Positions 1 to 8,500 of a DNA stretch of 23,033 bases are shown here, one piece after another. Positions within the stretch are counted from its first letter, which is position 1, and every line of letters begins with the position of its first letter. The stretch is from assembly GCA_020650975.1 (NCBI GenBank), contig JAIPMN010017685.1, positions 1 through 23,033 of the forward strand, in the 5' to 3' direction. Under the pieces are notes generated by a model that had not been told where the DNA came from, made no database searches, and saw only the letters and a list, made by a program, of their open reading frames with translations. The translations under genes were made by a program, and so were the position numbers. This DNA comes from Apostichopus californicus (lineage: Eukaryota; Echinodermata; Holothuroidea; Aspidochirotida; Stichopodidae).

Positions 1-704
1 CTATGGCATTTGTAGCATTCCTCATACCTGAAGTGACATGTTCTAGGTAAGTGCTGACCTCCACACCTCCAACATTTGAGTGTAGTTTCCCGGGCTTGGC
101 TTTTGTTTTACTGCTGAGGCTTAGCTTTAGGCTTCGTAAACACCTTATTAACATTTACCTCTGGCTGTGGATTTGGTGTGCCTATTTGCTTGATGTTTTC
201 CACATCTCTTTGAGCCATTTCCATTGCTGTAGCAGTTTGATATGCCTTAGCAAATGTTAAACTCGTACCACTGAGGAGTTTTCGCTGTATAGCAGAGTCT
301 TTCACACCAACCACCAAACGATCCCTGAGCATATTATCCAGCTCTTTAAAATCGCACCCATCACTCAACTGTCGCAAATTGGCAACAAACTGAGAAATAG
401 TTTCATTTGCTTTCTGGCTGCATGTATAAAATCGATAGCGCTGCACTATTTCAGTAGGCTTAGGCGAAAAATGATTTTTGAGCGCGTTTACGCATTAACC
501 ATAATTCTTTACACTTGGTTTATCTGGTTGCAATAATGCCCTTAATGTATGGTAAGCTTTACTACCAATACTGGTTAGTAACACTGAGCGTTTCTTACCA
601 TCATCTGTTACATTATTTGAATCAAACCAAGCACCTAACACCTCTGTATACTCTTCAAAATTACTGAAGTTTTCTAACAGTGGCGTTACACCAATTGTCG
701 CCAT
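1..704 (-). mobile_element. Ty3/gypsy-like LTR retroelement, gag remnant (fossil)
   Basis: Minus-strand reading gives a gag-like polyprotein segment. Its start is near 704, followed by a capsid-like region rich in helix-forming residues. Near the left edge lies a zinc knuckle of the CX2C-X3-H-X4-C type, followed by the start of a second Cys pair. This capsid plus tandem-knuckle layout is known from invertebrate Ty3/gypsy (Mag-like) gag genes. The copy is broken, with at least one or two breaks, and continues beyond the left edge, so pol and the 3' LTR are not visible. No 5' LTR could be delimited above 704. It is probably old but still recognisable at protein level. Family assignment is by motif recognition only. 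Confidence 0.75.
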
Positions 705-720
705 GGTTACACAATATTCC

Positions 721-1082
721 CTTTTTGCCTTTTATTACTGGCTAAGTAATAAAATAACAGTCCTAGGCTCAAATACCAAATTGGCTACACAATTTGTAAG
801 GCTCTAGGCTAGGCTACTGTAATTGGCTACACAATTACTAATTAGGCTAGGAATATAGGCTATATATTTCATACACCAGTATAGGCTTGGATGTGCATTT
901 ATGTAATCTGGGCTAGCTAATAGCTACCTAATGTAGGCTTTGCCATACTGTATATTCTACTTGAATATATTTTAGGCCAATGTGCTATACATTGTGGTAT
1001 TGTAGGCTAGGCTGTTTGCAATATCACATAAATTATCTTGACCAAAATATTACTCCAGTTCAGTTTATCTCAATATAAATTC
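721..1082. other. TAGGCT-rich non-coding stretch
   Basis: No coding signal is seen. The stretch is built of scattered TAGGCT/GGCTAGG words, and a 15-base block, ATTGGCTACACAATT, occurs twice, at about 779 and 821. It lies on the 5' side of the gag remnant, so it could hold the leader or a decayed LTR, but no matching terminal repeat, TG...CA boundary or primer-binding site could be shown. Confidence 0.4.
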
Positions 1083-1253
1083 TTAGCTTGGGGTCCTCAA
1101 AAAGTCTCCAAAGTCCACTTCGTTGGTAAATAATGACAGTCTTCCGTTGTCGTCCAAGGCAAGCAACGTCGGTGCACTGTGGTCTGCTACGCCAACATCA
1201 TTGATTCTGACCAGTTCACAGTCATCGGGTTCGGCTGGGCATTTGGCTTCATT
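1083..1253 (-). CDS. Possible terminal coding exon, Asp-box blade-like
   Basis: A minus-strand open segment of 56 codons ends in TAA at 1083-1085. Its GC content and GC3 are clearly above the AT-rich flanks, like the large exon of the next gene. The protein has two Cys near its start (CPAEPDDC), then a run ending LLALDDNGRLSLFTNEVDFGD. Aligned on NG, this matches the plus-strand gene around its second Asp-box (LFGLSQNGQAIMFSND, then LGDSW). It may be the last exon of a divergent paralogue on the opposite strand, or a stranded duplicate. The only AG acceptors nearby (about 1247-1248) have poor pyrimidine tracts, and no further minus-strand exon could be joined. The coding-like composition is seen; the relationship is inferred. 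Confidence 0.38.
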   Translation of the reverse strand, partial: NEAKCPAEPDDCELVRINDVGVADHSAPTLLALDDNGRLSLFTNEVDFGDFLRTPS

Positions 1254-2531
1254 TCATGAACAATATTTTGGGTTGTTGACGTCAGTTTGAACGAACAAAT
1301 AAGTCCCATATTGCAGGTGAACACTTTAACATGTGTCGCAGTTACATTTCTTTTGTTGTCAAACTGTTCCTTCGCTGTGATAGAGAGATAATATTTGTCA
1401 GTTCCAACGCAATTGATTCGTCGTTATAACGTTAGGATACACATTATTTTGCGTATAGTCCATGGGCAGTATACGTAGTACTGCACAACATATCGGTAGG
1501 CTAGGTAGTATAATCGCACGAGACGAGCGCTTGGCTTACGGTAAATTTTAACAAAGATTTACTGCTTTTAAAATGTCCCGTTTGACTTTGAGGTTACCAA
1601 TTATCGACATCCCTCGTCGCCATGTTTCTGTCGTGTCCTTCTCCGGACATAACAAGTATAAATGACTGTAACAAGTTAGTTAAAAGTTCCGAATCATGTT
1701 TATTAAGATGGCTGATCACTTGCTCTGTATTGCCAATCTACAGTCTTTTCAAACACATAATTATTAACTATAATACATAACATAAGTATATAGCGGATTA
1801 AATTATCGCCGTTTGTTTGAGAGAACTTTGACCGTATCTCTTAGTCCTGCTTCCCTTAAATCACCAGTTTTCATATTGTTAATCTTGTTGTATTCCTTCT
1901 TGAATATAGAAGTGAGGAAAATATTGAAAGTGAAATGCTCATTTCTATTTAATTTATTCTTTAAAAGTATTGAATGTCACTTTTCTCTCTTGGAACAGAT
2001 ATCGGTCTACAATTTTAATTTAAGTCTACTTTAGGTAATCTAGCTCCGACTCGTTTGATAGATAGTCGTTCCCTGCTTTACGAACCGAAAACTTCATTAT
2101 CCCAGGAAATATTACTGGCAATCACTTTGAGAACCTTCTCCTGAAACACTGCAATAGATTTATTGAAATTACCTCTCCATTGAACTGGTACATTTGGGGT
2201 ATTATTAACACTCAGTTTTCCTGAGCTCATGCCCAAAATTTGGCGCAAGAATCTTACAAATTAACTTCCAGCATTGGATACGTTTGTCATCAGTTGTCAC
2301 ACTTGCTGTCCTCCAAAGATTTTCTACCAGTCAGTTTTGAGATATATACCAGCCAGTTTGAGATATCATTGTTATTCTATCTTTGAATCATTAATCATTT
2401 AATTAAATCATCGACATGTCACCCAGTCTGTCTGTCTGTCAAACTGCCCATCCATCTATCAGTTTGTTAATATATTATAATTCTAATTTCAAATCTCAAT
2501 CATGTTGGTTTAACCTCTCTATTTTCATCAG
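1254..2531. other. Non-coding interval upstream of the discoidin gene
   Basis: No exon is identified here, although the missing 5' exon(s) of the discoidin gene must lie here or beyond the left edge. No signal-peptide exon ending in phase 0 with a good donor was found. A perfect CRE sits at 1277. A short direct repeat (CAGTTTTGAGATAT / CAGTTTGAGATAT) lies near 2332 and 2353. A 50-codon minus-strand open segment (2078-2230, starting MSSGKLSVNN) is noted but resembles nothing I know. Confidence 0.5.
1277..1284. promoter_or_regulatory. CRE palindrome TGACGTCA
   Basis: A perfect 8-bp cAMP-response element core lies just outside the minus-strand open segment and 1.25 kb before the first visible discoidin-gene exon. 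Function is not shown. Confidence 0.35.
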
Positions 2532-5500
2532 TTTGAGGAAGTATTTTTCACGGACACCTTCAAAATTTGGTTCAATTTTTCAATGGATCCTTCCGGCATC
2601 ATGCCAGTCGAGCCAGTGATTATCAACACGACAGTTCCAGTAGAGGTTATCTATTACCAAGCCGACGGGTTCGACGGCAACGACTCACTAATACTCGGAG
2701 AAGCATTCAAGTCCGACACAGAGATAGTGGATCTCACCTTTACAGTTACTCGTAAGTGTCAAGGTTCAAACAAAAGATTTTATCATTTAAAAAGGTCCTC
2801 GAAAACTAATTCAGGCTGTAATCTGCTACGAAAGTCTAAAAAGTCACTGGGCCGTGTTCAAACTTATATTCATTAACAGATTTGTAGAGCCCACTCCACA
2901 TAAAGGTCAGAAAAAATAATGAGTATGCAAAGCTGTTTAGAATTTCAATTTTTTTAATTCTTGGCTTACGTTTTGAACAGCTTGCGAGGATGCTTTGGGT
3001 ATGGAAAGCGGTCAGATTCTAGACTGCCAGATAACAGCCAGCAGCTTCCAGGAGTCGCCCACAAACCCATACCCTCCGACTAAAGCAAGGTTCAACTCGG
3101 ATTCTGGCTGGGCGCCTGGAGTCAGAAACGGCAAACCGTTCTCAGGCAACGATTATATACAGGTAACTAACTATGGATCCTGTATACGTTCTCTGTCAAT
3201 CAACTATTTGTAAATATGATATTCCAAAATTTCAGGGGTAAATTGAAATTGATTTGTACATCCTCTGAAACCCAGTGGCGGAGCGTCCATACAGTCAGGG
3301 GGGGCGGATGCCCCCCCTGACGGACTCAGATGGACTGCTGGCGCCTTTTTCAGCTTTTTACCACTTTTAACTTATTCGCGGTTATTGACTTTTTTATTGC
3401 GCTCTCATCTACCTATTGACATTTGTCACATTTTGTTGGTGTAATTTTCTGACAAAATGCTCTAACGGTTATTTATTCTTCGTTTATCTGCAAATTAGCA
3501 ATGCCCGGAAAGGGTCATTACTAAAAAAAAATTCGGTAGGCTCCGCGCCAACCTATGGTGGCGCTCCGCTTAGATAGTGTCGAAAGCGCCCCTACAGACC
3601 ATTCTCGCCCCCTCTGACCAATACCCCTAGCTCCGCCACTGCTGAAACCAATATACAAAACACCGCCTGTGGATGTCGGGTTAATCTGTGAGGTCCTCTG
3701 ACTTCCAAAGCAAATTCTGTTTTGCAAAGGTCATGAATTGTCCCTATCCCTAGTTTGTCACGAGGAAGTTATGTCTTCTCACTAACAGCGTTTTACGGGA
3801 AACCGTTGTGGAATGTTCACCGACTTGAATTTAGCATTTCATTTTTATTTCCATTTAGAGATTTTGTGACTATTTAAAGCCTCTAGTCATCCATTCAAGA
3901 TTTTGATTTCTTTTTGCCCCCTTGTATGTATTGAAAAATCAAAGATAATCTTCAGTATTGTGAATGGTTATTGATTCATAATTATTCATGATAGTGTATG
4001 TCACGTGATGTGGTCAAGAGACCCAGATCGAAGCTTCTGGAAGGACCTTTGCTGGTTCTTACAGGAGTCACGTTCTGGGAGTTGTTGGGAAGTGAATATT
4101 CGAAAGCAGAAAGCAGAGAAATATCAATAAATCGGAGTCGAATCAGACCTTAATCGCGTTTCTGATTATTGTTTATTACCCTGAGATGTCTCTTCAATCA
4201 AGCCTACCATACGAAACACAACAGTATGTATGTTAGTAATTTTTGTGCAATTTTATGTTTTAGTATATTAGCAATACTTAGCATCATCTGTAATATTATA
4301 TTTACAACAAATCTTGTTCCTTCTCTTCAAAGATTGCTTTTGGTGCCACGTATCGCATCTCTGGGATTATGATGCAGAAAGCTTGGAACAACACCATATA
4401 CTGCGATACATTCCGTGTGAGTTACAGCGAAGAAGGAATCGTATGGGCCGACTACCAGGAGGCTGGATCGACTGTGGTAATTAAACTTAGGTTCTAAGTA
4501 GATGGTTCAAGTAAGCTCATATCAGGACCTTCTAACTAGTATGCTGCATGTGTGAATGTCGTGGAAGCTAATTGGAAGTGTTCGGGTTGACTTTGATGGA
4601 TTTATTAAATTAGTTGATATTAAACTTCATTTTACTCATTACAAATCCATTTCATTAAATCTTGACAGTGGTCACATTTTATTTGAAGGACCAAAGAAAA
4701 GTTTCATAACAAAAATATAAAGACAACTGTCATGTTGCTGTATATGTTTGATTAATACCTATATGAAAATATGTTTTGACCAAAAAATTATTAAAAACTC
4801 TAAAGTTATGAAATACTCCCCTGCAAGTTTAACCTTCACTTGTTGAAACAATATCTTAGGAGGAGCAAATTTCTTATTTTGAGTAATATTTGATAGATTT
4901 TGGTTGATGATGATGATGATGATGATGATTTATTTGTTTCAACACATAGTAATACAAGGTGAACAAGACAATATAACTGCAAATAAGTAAAATATGTGAA
5001 AGGAAGTAAACTAAGAAACCCTTGTGGGCTTAATCGAATAGAGTACTCCCATCAAAGAAAATAGAAAACCTTAACACCTAAAAAAGAACTCCCCCCCCCC
5101 CCCCAAAAAAAACAGATAACCTTAACAAATAAGACATATAACACTACTAACACTACTGATAAGTTTATGGATATTTGGCAGCTACAAGTAAAGGGCTGCT
5201 TAAATTAACTATTGTAAGATTCTTGAAATTTTCTGTTTTTGTTGTTAATACCTCATAAACTGAGAATATATTTGAATGCATGTGCACTTTTTCTTTGGCT
5301 GTTACTTCATTACATATCAAACCCCCTTCCTCCCCCAAGCTATTTAGTTACTGTGTTGTGTAGTTTGCACATTGATATTTGAGCCTGCAAATCACCATGT
5401 GGGCAAAGTATGTGTAACCTTTTACGTATTAAAGTTATATGCAGGTAAACCATGCCTATTTTTTGTTTGTTTATTTCTGATATTTGTGTTAGCTAATTGG

Positions 5501-8500
5501 TTTCATATCAGAATACTCCAGAAGAGCCTTAACTGATCTCAAAATAAAAAATGAAAAAAATATATATAAGGAAAGTTTACAGTAACAAACTTCTTTTGTC
5601 TGTTTGGTCTAGATTTTTAGCAATTCTTGGACTCAAGCCGAGGGTAACGACACTTACGATGATTACTCCTTCACCTCGTTCTCCAACCTCTTCAACGCCC
5701 GCTTCCTCCGCATCCTTCCCCAGACCTCCTCGAACGATACTAACTATCCGGTCATGAGATTTGAAGTTTATGGATGCAAGTTGGATTTTGAGTCACACGA
5801 CTTAACCAGTGAGTCAGATATTTAGTTACAGTTTTGGAATGGTCACTAATTTATTCTGTCGTGAGACTCGAGGTTGATGGATGCGATATGAGTTCTCATG
5901 ACTTAGTAGGCTTAAGTCATAAAGATTACACTTTCGATTAATGACTGTATATCGTGGTAACAGATTTGAAGTTTATAGGAAGGCAAAACTGATTCTGAGT
6001 CATCACTTAACCAGCTATTTCAAAAGTTTAGTTCTTTTGTTTGGATGATAAAAGTTTGAATTTCGTCACATGACTAAATCAGTAAATCAGATACTTGGTT
6101 TCTATTGGTTTTTACATATCTGACTGAATATGTTTACTTGTTTGGGTTGATGATGACCCCATGCATGTTTTCGATTGCATGTTTCATTGTTGCCAAAATT
6201 TGCATAATTAATGAAGACAATGGAAAGTCACAAGCTATATTCTAGTAGCTTGATGCTTTCACTTGTTTCAAGTTTCATGAAATAGTTTAATATTTCTTTT
6301 ACTTACAGGTGCTTGTCCTGTGAAGAGTTATCCATGTAAGTATATCACTTTCCTTGTATTTCTTTTATAATCAATAACATTTCTTTATAATCATATAACA
6401 ATTCAAAAAAAAAAAATCAAAAGTGTAGCTTTGCTATATTCCACATACCATACCCCAAAAAGTAATTTTCTATAATAGTTTCTGTGTGTAATAGAAATAT
6501 AACATTACGATTCATTGAAGTGACTACTACCATAACAGATCTTAATAAAAATATTCAAAAGTGTAGCTTTGCTACATTCCACAAAGCAAGTGAAATATTT
6601 GTCAAATTAAGTGCACTAAAAGTGTTAAAGTAAAAACATCTTTAGTTAGTCTTGCATGTACATTTACTGGGGAAGGGTGAGGGGGGGGGGGGAGGGGGTT
6701 GGTGATTAGGTGATTGTAAACTGATTTATATTTAAATTGGTATTTAAATAATTAAATACACTTTTATGTCAATTCTGTTTGATGGATGGGGAATTTTTCT
6801 CTCTTCTCTTCCAGATGGTATCAACTACTACGAAAGAGGTTTTATCTTTGATGAAATCAGTCAAACAGTGTTTGTTTGCATGCTGGAGTACATTGAGTAA
6901 GTATACATTATCAGACGTGAACAGTCCTCAATCTCTTCACCCATTAAAATATTTAGCAAAGAATGGATTTAAATTTAAAAGAGTAAAAAAGTGTTTGGTT
7001 TTAGAACAAGATGTATACTATTAGTACGGACCAAGTTCCAACTCAAGGTTTCAAGTAGCAGGTTGCTTGTTGTAACTAGTCATTTGAAGTTTCTGTGAAG
7101 TTATTAGTTTTGGATTAAATAACGAATTTTACATATGCTGATTTGTTATTTTATGTCACCTTTATCAACAGTGGTCCCACAAGATGCTCATACTCTAAGG
7201 ATGTGGGAGTTACTTGGGAAAGTGAGTTATCTTGTCATTTTTGTCTGTTGATCACCTAATATTCCTTCAAAGTACCTAGTTAAAAATATCGGTACAATTT
7301 ATCATTCTATTAATTGTTTCAGGTTGACACATGTTGGTAAGATGGTTTCTATTCTTTCTTCATGGATATTTTTGGAAATATAAATTTATTTCATCAGGTC
7401 GAAAGTATGTTGTAAAATAATGAATATCTGTGGAAACAATCTAGTGCATACCCAGCCACTTTAAAAATTATCGATCAACTGTGTTAAATGATTTAAGCCG
7501 GAGAGAAACTTTTGAGATAATGAAGAGAAGTCAGTAAATGGGTCATTTGGACGTCTTTAACCCCATGTCAAATCCTACCATTTAGCCATTTTTTTCCTGT
7601 GTAAGATTGCAAGATTTTCTTCTGGACAGTCCAATATTTCAAATTTCACTTACAAATACAGCATGGTTTGTTAACCCAATTGCGAATGCCCTTTAGACAG
7701 GTCTTTCAATACGGTATATAAAAACTTGGTGGCAAGATTTATGTTTTAGTAGTAGCAACCACTTCCGACCCAAATAATAGAACCCGCTCTGTCTTCAAAT
7801 CCCATTTACTTAGAAATTCCTCCCCCTTTAGTAATCCCTACCTAATTGGCTCTTCAGTTCCAACCTGTTTATTTATGGCTTCTTTACAATGTTAATTGAA
7901 CAATACTTCACTTCTCAGCATCTCCCTGATCGAATAATAGACAACTTTCCCTAGAAAAAAAAAGTGTCTATTCTACAAACCTTATATATTATCCCCTGTA
8001 GGACCTCTTGTGAGGTCGAACAGGGGTAAACTCCTTTTATTTGATTTATGTCTTAGAGATAGATATAAGCATATTTTGCCACAACCTTTGCAAAGAGAGG
8101 AAATGTCTTCTTTATACACTTCATTCTAAAGGAAGGAAGCTTAAAGACTTGACACAATCTTTGTTCAGTGCCACATGACTATTTGAATGTTTCAATTTGG
8201 TCGCAAGAAGACTTCTACATGTCTCTGGTCAAGCTGCCACTGCACCTATAAATTATCCCCTCCCCCCCCCACCCTTTTCTTGTCTTACTTCTTCAATCAG
8301 AGTGGGTTACTGTGAAATATCTTGCCTTTATACTTTGAAATCGCAGGTATCGACAACAACGTGGCAAACATAAATTTCCTACACAAGGAAACCCAGGAAC
8401 TGTTTGGTCTCTCCCAAAATGGTCAAGCTATCATGTTCAGCAATGACCTCGGGGACAGTTGGTATTCAATCAACAACGACTACTTTGAGGAGGTACTCCT

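Noticed and set aside
721-1082. A 5' LTR for the gag remnant
   Set aside because: No paired terminal repeat, primer-binding site or target duplication can be shown from this window.
2416-2755. Plus-strand frames overlapping the first discoidin-gene exon in other registers
   Set aside because: Low-complexity Ser/Arg readings; the chosen frame is the only one that joins in phase with the F5/8C exons.
7760-7900. Open segment NRTRSVFKSHLLRNSS... resembling a LINE C-terminus
   Set aside because: Pyrimidine-rich DNA gives Ser/Leu/Phe-rich reading by chance; no reverse-transcriptase motif is adjacent.
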